DNA from: Hippasteria phrygiana
Lineage: Eukaryota > Echinodermata > Asteroidea > Valvatida > Goniasteridae
Direction: 5' to 3'
Assembly (NCBI GenBank): GCA_037893225.1
Contig: JAZGUH010000229.1
Location: forward strand, 558,001-622,000
DNA length: 64,000 nucleotides
Of this stretch, positions 1 to 11,260 are shown piece by piece (the first letter of the stretch is position 1; each line of letters starts with the position of its first letter). A program made the translations under genes and the position numbers. The notes beneath the pieces were generated by a model. The model was not told the origin of the DNA. It worked only from the letters and a program-made list of their open reading frames with translations, and searched no databases.

Positions 1-247
1 TATTTAAAAGTAATGTGGCAAAATGCAATGATTAAAAAAAAAAAATAGAAAAAAAAATGTTAAAGAAGATTTTATCCAACCCCAGGTTTTTGGACAAAAA
101 GTATAGATCGGCCTGTTCTGTTTTGTGCCTGTTTGTCTGCTAAAACCACCCCTTACTCCTCCCCCCCCCCCTCCCTCTACCCAACTACTGACCATTAATA
201 TTCAGGATTGTTGCACATTTGGATGTTCACGTTTCTCTCGCTTCCAG

Positions 248-433
248 CAACTTTGCGGTCTTCGAAGTTCTACGCGAGGACGAATTTTCGCCCCTCAAAA
301 ACAGCATCACGGCCGAGAAGGACAACCCGACCACGTCGCGCCACGCCCTCCTGTCCCTTCACCACCGCTGGGTACTGAACGCCGGCGGGAAATTTGTTGA
401 GAAAGACGGGACTCCAATTCCGGCCATCCCGAG
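248..433 (+). CDS. UAP1: UAP1 exon (third from last)
   Basis: 186 nt. It starts one base into a split codon after acceptor cttccag and ends in phase 2 (AG) before GTACGA. It encodes the strongly conserved [13 protein letters not shown] and [12 protein letters not shown] segments of the UDP-sugar pyrophosphorylase fold. Confidence 0.9.
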
Positions 434-3400
434 GTACGAAAATGACATGACATTTACCAACCATTGTCTAGTTAAAAGAAGACTGATTACTGGATCAGTG
501 ACTCATTTTTGCGCATAAATTTGGGGTCCAAAAGTGTGACATTTTTTGGTGTCCCTGTTACACCTGACCTGTGTAATTTCCCATCAAGTATCATTAAAAT
601 TGACTTCACACTATGTTTTACTTTTGTTTGGCTTTGCTTTACACAATCACTCTTGGAGATAGAAGGCATTAAAGAATGTGTCCTGAATTGCAAAATCTTA
701 TACATGTCACTGTGCAACAGGGACACCAAAATTGGACCCCAAATTTATGGAATGACCCATATCCCCAAATGTATACATAAAAAGCGTCCTCATTTATTCC
801 AAGATGGATTTCTGAAACTGCTTTTTTGGGTTTATTATTACATTGCTCTTTCTTAACCCCTTGCGCACGGTATTTTACAGGAGACGTCGGGGTGTCGCGG
901 CGGTTCTGGCAGCCAAATCGAACCGCTACAATGTGTTTGTGCAGTCAAGCATGACATAAACAATAATCCAACAATGGATTGAAACTGCACAAACGGCGGC
1001 CAGTGGCGTCATCCGGCCTGGTGGCACTTTTTTTTTGACGCCACATGGCGTCATCCATACGCAAGGGGTTATGCAAATTTAATTGCACAAAAATATAAAA
1101 TTACATTCATCATGATTTTTAAGATCCGAACAGAACTTCTGTGAAATTGGCACCTTGCTGACTTAAAAATCTCGAGCAAATATAACTGGAAAGGTTTTTT
1201 TTGCACCAATCATTGCATGGTAATGATGCCTTTGCGTATATAAAAAATATATGACATCACTGCCGTGTTTATGAATGTTTTGAAATCCAAATTAGCATAA
1301 AATCTGAGTGATTCATAAAAATACCATTAATCACCCTCAAAATTTGTTTTTGTGTGAGGCGCGTGGGTATCCAAATTTTCCGGACTGAATTTTAAAAGTT
1401 TCATAAAAAAGACCCATTTTTTGGTGCCCTGCAAAATATTGGGGGGAGGGGGGGTTCGATAATTGTTTTTGAAATGAGGAACTTTTTTGCCGAGATCAGT
1501 GAAATTTGCTTGGTAGTTTTGTTGCACACTTGTACGTGTATATCCCTCTTATGAACTCAATTACTGAATTTGCTTTTTATTTGTACAGTGTTCGTAGTGT
1601 TAGTGAAAACGGGAATGCAAATTCTACATGTAATAGCTTGTAAGTCCGAATTGCTACCATTACGCTCCATTTTCTTTTCTGTCATCCAAAATAAATCGGG
1701 CATAACATGTAGATGCTTTCCCATGCATGACAAACCAGTGTGTCCCGCCAAAATATAAAATCGTCAAACAATCCACAAGGGAAACTGACTAGGTACAAAG
1801 AAACTGTTGGTTGAGTTGGTAGAGCGCAGGTACGGTAACCCGGAGGTCGCAGGTTCGAATCCCGCTCCTGCCAGTTTCTTTGTTCACTTTGAAAATATAA
1901 AATCATCAAACAATCCACAAGGGATTGGTAGAGCGCCGGTACGGTATTCCGGAGGTCGCAGGTTCAAATCCCGCTCCTGCCAGTTTCTTTGTTCACTTTG
2001 AAAATGTATTCAAAATTTACCTAGTCAGTTTCCCTTGTGGATTGTTTGACGAATTATAAGTTAAAAAGTCGTATCCTCATTGAGTGATCCCGACAATGCC
2101 GCTTCCCAGGTTGTATCGTAAAATTGGGTGTGATCCCTGGATACACGGCGTTATGGGTTTATGACTTCTGACTGGCGCCCACCCGAACAAAGATACTGAC
2201 AATTTGGGAGACCACCAACATAGGGCAAGATAGCTCAGTTGGTAGAGCGCCGGTACGGTATTCCGGAGTTCGCCGGTTCGAATCCCACTGCTGCCAGTTT
2301 CTTTGTTCACTTTGACAAAATATATAATCTGCGGTGATGGTTCTGCATGTAGTTTATAGGACAGTGGCCTTAGCGAAATCTGCATACTGCTTTCTGTTTA
2401 GAACTAGGGCTGTCCTGAATATACCGACTGTTTGAATATTCGATCGGCAACCTAATATTCGATCGGCAACCGAATATTCGAATACCTTTTTTGCTGGTTC
2501 GAATACTCGGCAAAAAATATATGTATACAACTCTGATGCTATTTTAATAAAAAAGTTACGGCGCTTAGCAGTGTCAAATGCCACATTTTTGTCCATGGTA
2601 ACTTTTTGTGGACAGAGGTTTATTGTTCCCGTCCGTAAAACTCTTGACACTTATAAAATAATTACTGCAAAAACACAGGCTGGAGTTTGGTTTCTTGTTA
2701 TCAGAACGTTATACGTACCCGTAATGATCTTGATACAACAGGCGCATGTAAAAAAAAAATGTCGATCGGGCGGTCGATAATATTGATCGCCGCACTTAAA
2801 ACACCAGCGTGCTTTGCGTGCGTGCTTTACCATTGGTGCATGCAGTTGCAGCTGACGCGTGAAAAACTTGATCGGTGAGTAACGAATATTCGAATATTCG
2901 GTCAAACCCAGTTTCGAATAATCGAATACTAAGTTATTCAAAATGAACAGCCCTATTTAGAATAATTCTGGGGTTTAAGAACCGAGGTATACCTTTCGTT
3001 TTCTCTCCTGGTTTTAGGCTAAGTAGCTTCCTTTTTAGTTTAGATGCCGCATATTTTTTCTTTAAAAAAATAATTCTTCAGAACAAGTCAATTTAAAATG
3101 CTCTGGAAGATCTACAATAGTAGCTTCCACTGTCAGTGTGTTCATACGTTCGAGGACAAGAGGAGAAAATACAAAGGAATCTTTCTTGTCCTCGGGAGTC
3201 GGTCTTTTGTTATTAAAATCGGTCCTCGGACGTAAAAATACGTGCTTAGTCTATGGGGGTTGTGTTATATTAAATGAACAATAGGAAACACAAAGCATTG
3301 TCCTCAGTAGTATAGCTAAACCATATATCTGTATTAAATTACTAGAGCGCTGACTCAATAAAAAGTGATGCCTGCTGGGTGCATCCATGTTTGTGTACAA

Positions 3401-6400
3401 ACCTATGGAAAACTCACAATTTTGTACGGCTTTTGTACGGCTTTTGTACGGCTTTTTGTACGGCTTTTGTACGGCTATTTGCATATCTGCGTTTGTATTC
3501 TATAAAGTTGTGTTATCGAGGCCGATACACCGAAAACCGAAACGCACAATCAGTAAATGAGCGTTTCATTTTGCTCTGCACAAACAACGCAAACGCGTGC
3601 GCGTATCCGCTGCAGATCATTTTTGCCGTGACGTTTCATAACCGTCATGACGCGCTTTAATAAGTTGTTTGCGTATGTTGTACTTCTGCGTCGCATTTAG
3701 AGTACACTTTTAAAATTCACTCCATCTACATTGTAATTTCACTATGTTCTACAAACACGCACACGTATTCAAAATGTCTGCGCGCAGGAAGGATTTAAAG
3801 TATCTCCGCGCCTAAGATGGGGAGTTAGCGCTCTAGTAATTTAATATAGCTCTATGAGCTCAATACGACTGTACATGTGCTGTACAATAGGAGATAGGTC
3901 CATCTACATACATGTACATGTGACGTAAGTTTGCCCAAAGCGTACATGTACTTTTGAAATTATACACAAAATCCATTTAAAAAAAAAAGAAAAAAAAACG
4001 TCACTGAATGTATTGTTTTTACTGCCAGGAAAATAACACATGAAAAGACGAGAATAGAACTGGGTTTCTTTTCTATAGCATGCAAGACTTTTAAAAAAAA
4101 TACATCAGCTTTAATACTCAGAATTCTTTTCTCTGTGTTGTTTCATTAACCCTAAACAATCCCCATCCAGCCAAACTCCAACACCAGGTTTCGTTGGAAT
4201 TTGACGGGTTACATGTAGGTACTGTGTACTTTTGATGTGGTGTTGGATTTTGTTGGATTTTGAGGGGATGGGTACTGTAGCTGCACAGTAACAGTGTTGG
4301 GTTTTGACTGATTGGGGAAGGTTGGTTCAAGCAATGGCTACATAGAGCTCTGGTGTTGGGATATGTGTGTTGCTGTATGTTTTGTTTGACATGCACTAAA
4401 CAATGGGGTACAGAGGTAGAACAAACAATGGAATCAACAGCTTGTATGGTGTCTTACATAATACTTCTAAGGAACACATACATTGAATAATGTATGTTGC
4501 ATAATTAGGGCTTGAATATTTTGCACATGAATACAGTTGTTGGATTTTGAGGGGATGGGTACTGTATGTCCCCATTGTTCATGCTGTGCATTTTGCCAAG
4601 TGTACCCACTCAATCAAAACCCAACAGCTAAGGGGGTGTTGGAGTTTGACGGGTTGGGTATTGTTAACCAGCAACAGTCAAACATGGTGTTGGAATTTGA
4701 CGGGTTGAAGAAGGTTTCTAGTAAAAATGCTTAGGGAGTTAGGGTTAAAGGACATAATTTTCTGCTAACTGAACATGTATTTTACAGAAATGGTACTAGT
4801 AACTAGAGCATGCTAACTTCAGAGCCAGAATTTGCTTAATACGTTGATGACGCTGTGATAGAAATCTCTAATGCCAGAAATATACTTACGGAATAGCAGA
4901 ACTGATATGTGTGGTCAGCTCAAATGTTCTGCTAAACACTGAGGAGCTCCATGATATTTGAATTGGAGTGTAATTGAAGCAACATTCAGTGAAACTAAGG
5001 GAGCACTGCCTTACCCATGGTCAGGCCAGGCCATTGAAAAGCCTGGCCAAGCCCAGGCCTTCTTGCTGTTGTGAGAGACAAATCACCTAACAACAATAGA
5101 GCATCTACTAATCGATAAAGCCCGGCCTCTGCCAGGCTAGGCCGGGCTGTGGCCCCTCCCACACTAATCTGTAGTGATTGCTTTTGTTGTCATTCTATTC
5201 ACGGGCCTGGGATCAAGTCTGGGTGAACAATGGGAGCTGGCTGGACTGCAGCATTAGTAGGCAGTTTATTGTGTACAACCAGGGGATTATAGAAGCCCGA
5301 AGGCCTGGGCATTCCCATGGGTTAGGCAGTGCTCCCCCAGTGGGCAGAAATAGCAGTCATGAGCCCGTTTCACACTATGCTCTTACCCGGGTAATTGCCG
5401 GGTTAACGAAAAATTTAACCCGGCAATTACCCGGGTAATGTGGAGCGTTCCCACTACAATTCTCCGGGTTAGAAATTCTCCGGGTTAACTGCCCCAAAAC
5501 CCTATTTAACCCGGGTAATTTCTAACCCTGCTCGCGAGATGGGTTAACCCCTAATCTTGGGGTTAACCCACCAATCTCGGGGTTAATGACGACCTTGAGA
5601 TGATTCTCCGGGTTACCATCAGTAGTGTGAATGCTCACCGGGTTTTCTTCTACCCAGGTAGGTGGGTGCGCTTCGTCGTGTTTTATCGGCCAGCTTTGCG
5701 AAGGTGACGTAATTTATTAGTACGGCCGCCGTGGCTGGTACTTCGCCTTAATAAGTTTTTTTTATTAATGAAAGGCACCAGTCTTCTGTGGATGATGCCT
5801 CGTCTTAATAAGTACATTTTACATACACTTAATGCAAGGCACCAGTCTAGACAGCACAGTTGAAGGATGACTAGATTTGAAATTAGTGCAACCTTGGCCC
5901 CAATTACTGGAAAAAAGACATGTCGGAACTTCACGAGAGGGAAGCTAGTATGATAATAACGGCGCCTGCAGACAAAACACGACTGTCTAAAGGATGACGC
6001 GTGCACGCTACCAATGCTGATCTGATTTTTTTCAATTTGCATTGCATGCTCTCGCGCCGCTCTCAATCTGCTCTCACTTCGCTCTCTTTTACGCCGACGA
6101 AACAATCGCTAGGGCAGAGGTCAAGCAATGCACATTTTCCGGGTTACCATTCGCATAGTGGGAATGCGGCTACAAGTTACCCGGGTGCGCGCTGAAGCGG
6201 GTAAGCAGAATTGCAGGGTTAATTTTGTAGTGTGAAACCGATTCTCCAGGTTAGTTTCTACCCGGGTAATGACAACTACCCGGGTAATAAATTACCCGGG
6301 TAAGTTCAGAGTAGTGTGAAACCCGTATTAGTCTAGTACCCCGACCCAAGCTTATTCCAGGGCTATTTCTCAAACCTGGGCTCGGGCTTAGGCTTCCCCT

Positions 6401-9400
6401 AATTTTAGGTCCTAATATGGGGCTACACCTGGGCATCCTTTTCCAAATGTACATTACAGGGTTCGACCTTAACGCTGGTCCGCTAGACAAATTCTAGTCA
6501 AAACAGCGGCGGTCTAGTCAAAACCCTTCTCTAAGTAGTCCGGCGGTCTAGTGAAAAAAAATGCCAAGATAAGCTAAGCGCGCGCGTCTTCAGAGCCAGA
6601 TTGTCAACAGCGATCCCCGATTGCGTGGAGTTTACTCTCACTTCAGCTAAGGCTGTTCGATATCCATTTATTTTGATACCGAAATATCGGCAGAAAAATA
6701 TCGCGATATTCGATATTATCGTGATGACGTCACTTTTTCATTACCGGAAGAACGGAGGAATACAAAAATACATGACGGAAGTCACCACGGCATCATGAGA
6801 TCGGGGCCAACGGGATCGGGCCCGCCGGGATTGCGGCAGGAACGGGGGGGCCGGTTTGACAAGGCTTCCCTTCGCTCGTTGAGTATTTGGAGTTTTACGA
6901 CATTTACCTTCAGTTGGCTACTTTATGGCACTCCAGAAAGACTAGCGTTTGTTTCTATTTCAGCATTATTGATTAGTAACACCATGGAGGTAGGAAACAC
7001 AGATGATAATACCATGGGCGAGCTGTCAACAAACGATCGTGTCGTATATTTTGTGAAGACGACATGACATTGCACAATGTACAATGGATGCGCGCCACGT
7101 GTTTTAATCTTTTCTCAAGACGCGACGCAGTTCGCTACACGTAACTACACCTAAACTGCGTGTGCATTGTACACTGGGGAAAGACGGTGGCATTCAGTGC
7201 GGTTGCTTGCACTTGACCAAGGCTAGCAACAAAGCAACGCGCACGCGCAGATGCGCTACAGGGGTTGACCTTATTGCAAACACTGTAAGTAGCCTCTGTT
7301 AAAGCCTGAAAGGATGTATTGCAGCAATAAGCGCACGTGTATAACGATCACTGAGCAAACCTGCGTCTTGAGAAAAGGCTAGTCAAAAAGACGCGCATGC
7401 GTAGTTATAGTTTCAAAGCCGGGTTAGTGGGCGACACCGTGATTTGTAAGCAAGTGATTTCAATGTGGTATATATACGACGTTCGTGAAAAATTAAAATA
7501 AGTGATGTGGCGTTCTATGATTTGTAGAAGTATTTGCCATACGCTAGAATTTCAGACTCATAAGAAAGTGGCCAGGAAATGCCTCAGATTGCACCATATA
7601 GAGCATCTAGAATCCAAAATTTCCCGGGGACCTTAAGCGGGCCCCAGACTCCACGCCGTCGCCGTAAGGGCGTCGCTTACGCGCTCGCATTGTGTCTGCC
7701 GCCCTGCTAAAATTTCAGGCCGTGGAGTTACTGGAATTTCGAGCAAAGTAAACGGAGTCGCGCGCGCGCCGGAGTCGCGCGCGCGCCGGAGTCGCGCGCG
7801 CGCCGGAGTCGCGCGCGCGCCGGAGTCGCGCGCGCGCCGGAGTCGCGCGCGCGCCGGAGTCGCGCGCGCGCCGGAGTCGAGCATGTCGACAAAGTTACCT
7901 GTGTGTAAAGTGGCCTTCTTACTTGTACCTTCAGGAAATACCATAATCTCAGGCTACTTTTTACCCAAATCGTGGGGCCAGGTCACATGTGGTATTAGTT
8001 TCGATTAACTTGTTAAATTCCTTTCCTTTCTATAGTCGGAGAGCTAATGATGCTGATGACTACCCGGTTGTATGTGAAGTATCACCTTTATTATCTTATG
8101 CAGGAGAGGTAAGTAGACATGGTTGGTGTTTAAAACTTCCCTTGTATTTTTATTTTAGCAAAGAAAAGAACTAGAAATAGAAGAGAGATTTTTGCCCTTT
8201 TCCCGACGTAGTGCATGAACCACTGTATGCTCGGTGCTTTCCGAGAGCCTGTGGGAAAAAATCCACAGGCTTACTCGGGTGGGATTCGAACCCACGACCC
8301 TCTGCTTACTAGTGCACTCGACCACCGAGCTTGCTGGGGTCGACTGGTCGATTCGAATCCGGTGTACATGTACGTCATCCCCGATGCAAATTCCATCTTC
8401 TCACTGAATTGGATGATTTTAAAGAATTATACATGGTTACAGTAATGGAGCGTGGAAGTCTCAAAACTTCGCAATCTTTTTTAATAACATTACTTTATGA
8501 TCACATTTGTTTTACTCTTTATGTGAAATTCTGGGACCAAAGATTGACTAGTTAGTCTAACTACACACTCCTTTGTTTGTCACAACCCAATGATCGATTG
8601 ATAGGACATTTTAGGTCAAATTATATATTTTGGTTATCAATTTGCAGTATTTTCAACATTTTGTAACTTGAAATTTCTCTTCTTTTTTTTTCTTAGACCA
8701 GCAATTTGGTATTTTGAGCAGGGGGTCCTTTGGGGGGGGGGGGGGGGGTTTGTGTTTGTTTTCGTTTCGTTCTATTTTGTTTTGTTTCTTTTTGTTTTGG
8801 TTTTTAGCTTAGACCAGCAATTTTCAAAAAATTTTGGGATGTGATATTTTAGTTTGATTCGTTTCGTTTTGGTTTTGTTTCATTTTGTTTTGTTTCGTTT
8901 CGTTTCATTTTGTTTCATTTCCTCTTCTAGGGGGCTGGGGGTAATTTTGTCCCAAACGACATCCGAATAGATCCGCTATTAGATTTCGGACTTTAAAAAT
9001 AAAATCCTTCGGAGCCATGAATTAGAAAAAAAGAAATTAATTTGAACCTAATAAAATTTCAGACTTGATTTCCCTTTTAAAAAAATCCTCTAAAGCTGAA
9101 AATTAGAAAAAAAAATGGACTTAAAAAATTGTAACGTTGAGGTTTCGAACCCACAATCTCCAATCTCTAAGCCTTGCACCGCATCGACTGAGCCATCGGA
9201 ATGCTTGGCTGACGACGAGAATTCATTGCATTATAGACCTATAATATATGCGTATGTATATTTTTAAAAGTATTGTAGAGGGCGCTCAACAATCCATCTA
9301 TTCGGATGTCATTTGGGAAAAAATAATTCCCGACCGGGGGAGGGGGGTGTCTTTTTGAAGCCACCACATCCCCCTCTAGTCACCCGTGTCTACTACAAAT

Positions 9401-9565
9401 ATGAGACGCCTACAACCCATCCATAGTCCAGGATTCACGTTCATTACTCCTCTTTAATTCCAGGGCCTTGAGGAACTCTGCGACAAAAAGCAGTTCTGTT
9501 CACCGGTACTCCTCTCCGAAACCGTCCACATGGAGTCTAAGGAATCCGTTATAGGAACCAACTAA
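248..9565 (+). CDS. UAP1: UDP-N-acetylhexosamine pyrophosphorylase, C-terminal three exons (gene starts upstream of window)
   Basis: Exons 248-433, 8036-8108 and 9464-9565 join in phase (2, then 0) to encode the last ~120 residues and a TAA stop. The family makes UDP-GlcNAc and PPi from UTP and GlcNAc-1-phosphate, the last step of the hexosamine pathway, in the cytosol. Family-specific strings are read directly: [29 protein letters not shown] and WVLNAGG in the first exon, [13 protein letters not shown] in the second, [11 protein letters not shown] in the third. All junctions are GT-AG: acceptors cttccag, ctatag and ttccag; donors GTACGA and GTAAGT. The N-terminal nucleotide-binding and catalytic portion lies before the window, so completeness cannot be judged. 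The intron between the first two exons is about 7.6 kb and full of transposons. The assignment rests on recognised family similarity, not a database search. The last exon is less conserved in the family, but it is in phase and ends at a plausible length. Confidence 0.9.
853..1072 (+). mobile_element. TTAA MITE family A, copy 1
   Basis: A 220-bp element starting TTAACCCCTTGCGCACGG and ending with the near-complement ACGCAAGGGGTTA. The interior carries GGAGACGTCGGGG and a fixed block around caatggattgaaactgcac that recurs in the other copies (15484, 20650, 29477, 36492, 63434). Terminal inverted repeats plus TTAA ends suggest a piggyBac- or Kolobok-type non-autonomous element. No transposase is visible. 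Confidence 0.8.
1073..1739. other. Intronic stretch with no recognised feature
   Basis: AT-rich intron sequence with a short G-run near 1441. Open frames are short and resemble no family I know. Confidence 0.5.
1801..2050 (+). repeat. tRNA-derived SINE heads, two in close tandem
   Basis: Two tRNA-like heads (about 1808-1875 and 1920-1983). The first has an A box (gttggtagagcg) and a B box (GGTTCGAATCC), the second a truncated A box and GGTTCAAATCC. Each is followed by a shared tail: agtttctttgttcactttg, then the complement or sense of ccttgtggattgtttgac. Acceptor, anticodon and T-arm pairing is imperfect and the first head lacks a normal 5' acceptor strand, so these are SINE heads or tRNA pseudogenes, not functional tRNAs. 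Confidence 0.72.
2218..2320 (+). repeat. tRNA-derived SINE copy
   Basis: Starts ACATAGGGCAAGATAGCTCA, with A box agctcagttggtagagcg and B box GGTTCGAATCC, then the same agtttctttgttcactttg tail. It belongs to the same family as 1801-2050 and 26795-26943. Confidence 0.75.
2405..2955. mobile_element. hAT-like non-autonomous element with 8-bp target duplication
   Basis: A 551-bp element beginning TAGGGCTGT and ending ACAGCCCTA. It is flanked by an 8-bp direct repeat, TTTAGAAC on the left and TTTAGAAT on the right, the duplication length typical of hAT elements. Subterminal regions are full of the palindrome-like CGAATATTCG. No transposase is visible. A second, degenerate copy is at 15902-16313. 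Confidence 0.85.
3151..3310. repeat. Dispersed repeat, copy 1
   Basis: About 160 bp starting cgaggacaagaggagaaa and including acgtgcttagtctatggggg and aggaaacacaaagcattgtc. A closely similar copy lies at 54564-54727, inside PPP1R2 intron 2. It shows terminal gaggacaa and ttgtcctc complementarity. Family unknown. Confidence 0.65.
3424..3477. repeat. Short tandem repeat, gtacggctttt unit
   Basis: Five copies of an 11-12 bp unit, gtacggctttt. Too short to be a gene. Confidence 0.75.
3478..4145. other. Intronic stretch with no recognised feature
   Basis: Unique-looking intron sequence with short A-runs near 3978-3998. I see nothing I can name. Confidence 0.45.
4146..4748. mobile_element. Telomere-ended TTAA element, long form
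   Basis: Starts TTAACCCTAA and ends TTAGGGTTAA, so both ends mimic animal telomere repeats and carry TTAA. The interior holds degenerate copies of a motif like gttggattttgaggggatgg (near 4239, 4539, 4635 and 4685). Related elements are at 24439, 43258, 44949 and about 60177. Confidence 0.65.
4999..5336. mobile_element. TIR element, GGGAGCACTGCC family, copy 1
   Basis: 338 bp bounded by GGGAGCACTGCC and GGCAGTGCTCCC, with a second inner pairing around ccatgg. The interior includes aatgggagctggctggactg. A second bounded copy is at 20333-20594, and an end-less internal copy is at about 11012-11260. Confidence 0.8.
5364..6325. mobile_element. Larger TIR element with ACCCGGGTAA ends
   Basis: About 960 bp with ends GTTTCACACTA...TTACCCGGGTAA, mirrored at 6289-6325. 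The subterminal zone repeats the motif ACCCGGGTAA and CCGGGTTA many times in both orientations, as expected for transposase-binding arrays. A 140-residue open frame on the - strand (5683-6105) has no recognised domain, so I do not call it a gene. Confidence 0.7.
6326..7555. other. Intronic stretch with no named feature
   Basis: Contains a short internally repeated segment around 6480-6545 (gtctagtcaaaa) and a palindromic AT zone near 6655-6720 (gatatc, atcgcgat). No coding similarity was recognised. Confidence 0.4.
7558..7725. repeat. Dispersed repeat shared with 55840-55975
   Basis: The block from ccaggaaatgcctcagattg through gagcatctagaatccaa to cacgccg...gtaaggg is closely repeated at 55840-55975 (ggaattgcctgagattgcac). 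Family unknown. Confidence 0.6.
7756..7877. repeat. 17-bp minisatellite with alternating CG
   Basis: About seven near-perfect copies of the 17-bp unit ggagtcgcgcgcgcgcc. The (CG)5 core is a classic Z-DNA-prone sequence. The open frame across it on the - strand (an [10 protein letters not shown] repeat) is a by-product of the array. Confidence 0.9.
8036..8108 (+). CDS. UAP1: UAP1 exon (second from last)
   Basis: 73 nt between acceptor ttctatag and donor GTAAGT, phase 2 in and 0 out. It encodes [25 protein letters not shown], written here as the conserved core [12 protein letters not shown], which is typical of UAP1. Confidence 0.88.
8195..8335 (-). repeat. tRNA-like SINE, second family (antisense)
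   Basis: Read on the - strand, a tRNA-like head with B box GGGTTCGAATCCC is followed by a tail containing ccacaggctctcggaaagca. The same head and tail occur at 59640-59800 and, diverged, at 43489-43605. Confidence 0.7.
8725..8930 (+). repeat. G-run and GTTTTCGTTTTG-type low-complexity tract
   Basis: A run of about 18 G (8731-8748) is followed by pyrimidine/G-rich (gtttt)n and (cgttt)n repeats. Run length is likely unreliable. Confidence 0.8.
9130..9205 (-). repeat. tRNA-like sequence (antisense)
   Basis: The + strand shows gaggtttcgaacccacaatc followed by gactgagcc, the complement of a B box and a degenerate A box. Pairing is poor, so this is a SINE or tRNA relic. Confidence 0.5.
9464..9565 (+). 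CDS. UAP1: UAP1 terminal coding exon
   Basis: 102 nt after acceptor aattccag. It begins GLEEL in frame with the preceding exon and ends at TAA 9563-9565, giving a short C-terminal tail ending VIGTN. I could not identify a canonical AATAAA signal with confidence in the next few hundred bases. Confidence 0.82.
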   Translation, partial: GLEELCDKKQFCSPVLLSETVHMESKESVIGTN

Positions 9566-10794
9566 AGCAGCCTGCGTCGGTTGTATATCTGCCTGGTAAC
9601 TAGGTGCTTGTGAAGTGTCTGAAAAAATTAATTGTCGGACTAAAGATAAATAATGTAGAACTTATATTTAAAAGCTCAGATTTTAACATTTTGCAGTCAA
9701 CAAAACATTCCAGTATCAGATGGCAAAACTAGATTCTAAAAAATATATCTTGAAGCCCGAACACGAAATCTTTCTCAAAGTGTAATCTCAGCATTTTTAA
9801 TCATTGCCGGGCCATACAATTTGTCAAAATACTGTCGGGACACCATTTTGTGATGGTTTAACTCCTCTGGAAATGGAAGAGCCACTGCCGTCTTCCTATC
9901 AGCCAATCTGAATGAGAGTCACTCACAGTTTTTACCAATTACGTGCATTCTGTAGTGCCTGCACTTAATATAATGCTGGTGAGGGTATATATTGTTGGCA
10001 TGTATACCATGATTAGTTTGACAAATGCCGTGTAAATGATTGATATGTAGGAGCTTTTAAGGTCAATATTGTAACACCTTCGGAACATCCCAAGATTGAA
10101 ATATAGTTGGTTTTTAAAGTAAAGGTCGTGAAAAATCTGGAGGTTTAAAACCATGTTTCAGATGCAGAATATATAGTACCTACATTTGATTGATAAAATC
10201 GTTACTGTTTTAGTCAACACACTTTTCAATTATAGTGAAATCATTTTAAATGCAAATAATTTTTTCAGTGTAAAAAGAGAAGAAGTGAATAATTGTTTTT
10301 AATCACACTCCAGAATAATTAAATTCTTGGAAATGTTTTAATCCAACACAAAATTCAGATTCCCCGGCAATCTCATGTAATATTTTGTATCTTTGATGAG
10401 ATAGATTCAATTTATTCGTTTCCGCGATGTTCTATTTTATTGTGAAATATGTGAAACGGAATCAGACAGTCCAATTTAGAATGAAGTTCAGAAGAAAAGT
10501 TTTTAAATAAAAAAAAAAAAACATTTTTTGTGTACACATGCATAGACTGGCCGCCAGTCCCTTAATCACCTTTCTTCAAATGAAGAGACCATTTTATGGG
10601 GGATTTCTGAAGGCAGCTTTCGGCCCAACGTGTGCCAATGAGAGTTTGGAAATTTATGTATCCAGAATGCATTGTGATGGTCTCGGCCTTTGCAAAAACC
10701 TTGCCCAAACCAAACGTGCATTTGAAAAATTATCCATTCTCCGTGATTGAAACTAAGTTTAGAAGCCATTGTACCATACAAGAGAAGTGTACAG
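9566..10794. other. UAP1 3' flank, nothing recognised
   Basis: AT-rich sequence that must contain the UAP1 3' UTR. I see no unambiguous AATAAA and no further coding similarity. Confidence 0.45.
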
Positions 10795-10977
10795 TAAGGG
10801 CCGTCCATAAAGTACTTATGCACGAAATGCCGACTTTTTTGACCCCCCCTCCCCCCCTGTACGCATGGCATACGCAGTGGCTCCAACTCCCCTCCTTCCC
10901 CTGTACGCATGGGTGTATGCAATGTCAACAACCCCCCCACCCCTCTTCGTGCATACGTACTTTATGGATGGCCCCTA
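10795..10977. mobile_element. Short TIR element, GGGCCGTCCATAAAGTAC ends
   Basis: 183 bp starting aagggccgtccataaagtac and ending gtactttatggatggcccct, TIRs of about 28 bp with few mismatches. The C-rich centre (ccccccctccccccctg) is low complexity. This end sequence is widespread in invertebrate and fish genomes as a hAT-type MITE (from general knowledge). Confidence 0.8.
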
Positions 10978-11011
10978 AGTGTTTTAAAATGACCAAAGCT
11001 TTCAGTTAAAC

Positions 11012-11260
11012 CAAATCACCTAACAATAGACCATCTAAATCGATAAAGCCCAGCCTCTGCCAGGCTAGGCTGGGCTGTGGCCCCTCCCACACTAATCAGT
11101 GATTTTGTTGTCATTCCATTCACGGGCCAGAGATCAAGTCTGGGTGAACAATGGGAGCTGGCTGGACTCTAGCATTAGTGGGCAGTTTATTGTGTACAGC
11201 CAGGGGATTATATAAGCCCAAAAGCAGAACATTCCTAGGGCTTTTTCACAACAGTTTTTA
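11012..11260. mobile_element. GGGAGCACTGCC family, internal copy lacking ends
   Basis: Matches the interior of 4999-5336 (aatcacctaacaatagacca, cgataaagcc, aatgggagctggctggactc), but the terminal repeats are missing. Confidence 0.7.

Larger units (their letters stand above)
434..8035 (+). other. UAP1 intron, 7.6 kb, transposon-rich
   Basis: This single intron holds a 220-bp TTAA MITE (853-1072), three tRNA-like SINE heads (1801-2310), a hAT-like element (2405-2955), a telomere-ended element (4146-4748), two adjacent TIR elements (4999-5336 and about 5364-6325) and a CG-alternating minisatellite (7756-7877). I see no coding exon of another gene in it. Confidence 0.7.

Noticed and set aside
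4..247. Further UAP1 coding sequence before 248
   Set aside because: The sequence left of the cttccag acceptor is pyrimidine-rich intron; no family similarity.
5683..6105. 140-residue frame inside a TIR element as a transposase
   Set aside because: No catalytic motif or DNA-binding domain is visible, and the sequence is Arg/Leu-rich without pattern.
6795..7067. 90-residue + strand frame
   Set aside because: No recognised family, inside the UAP1 intron, and no convincing splice sites.
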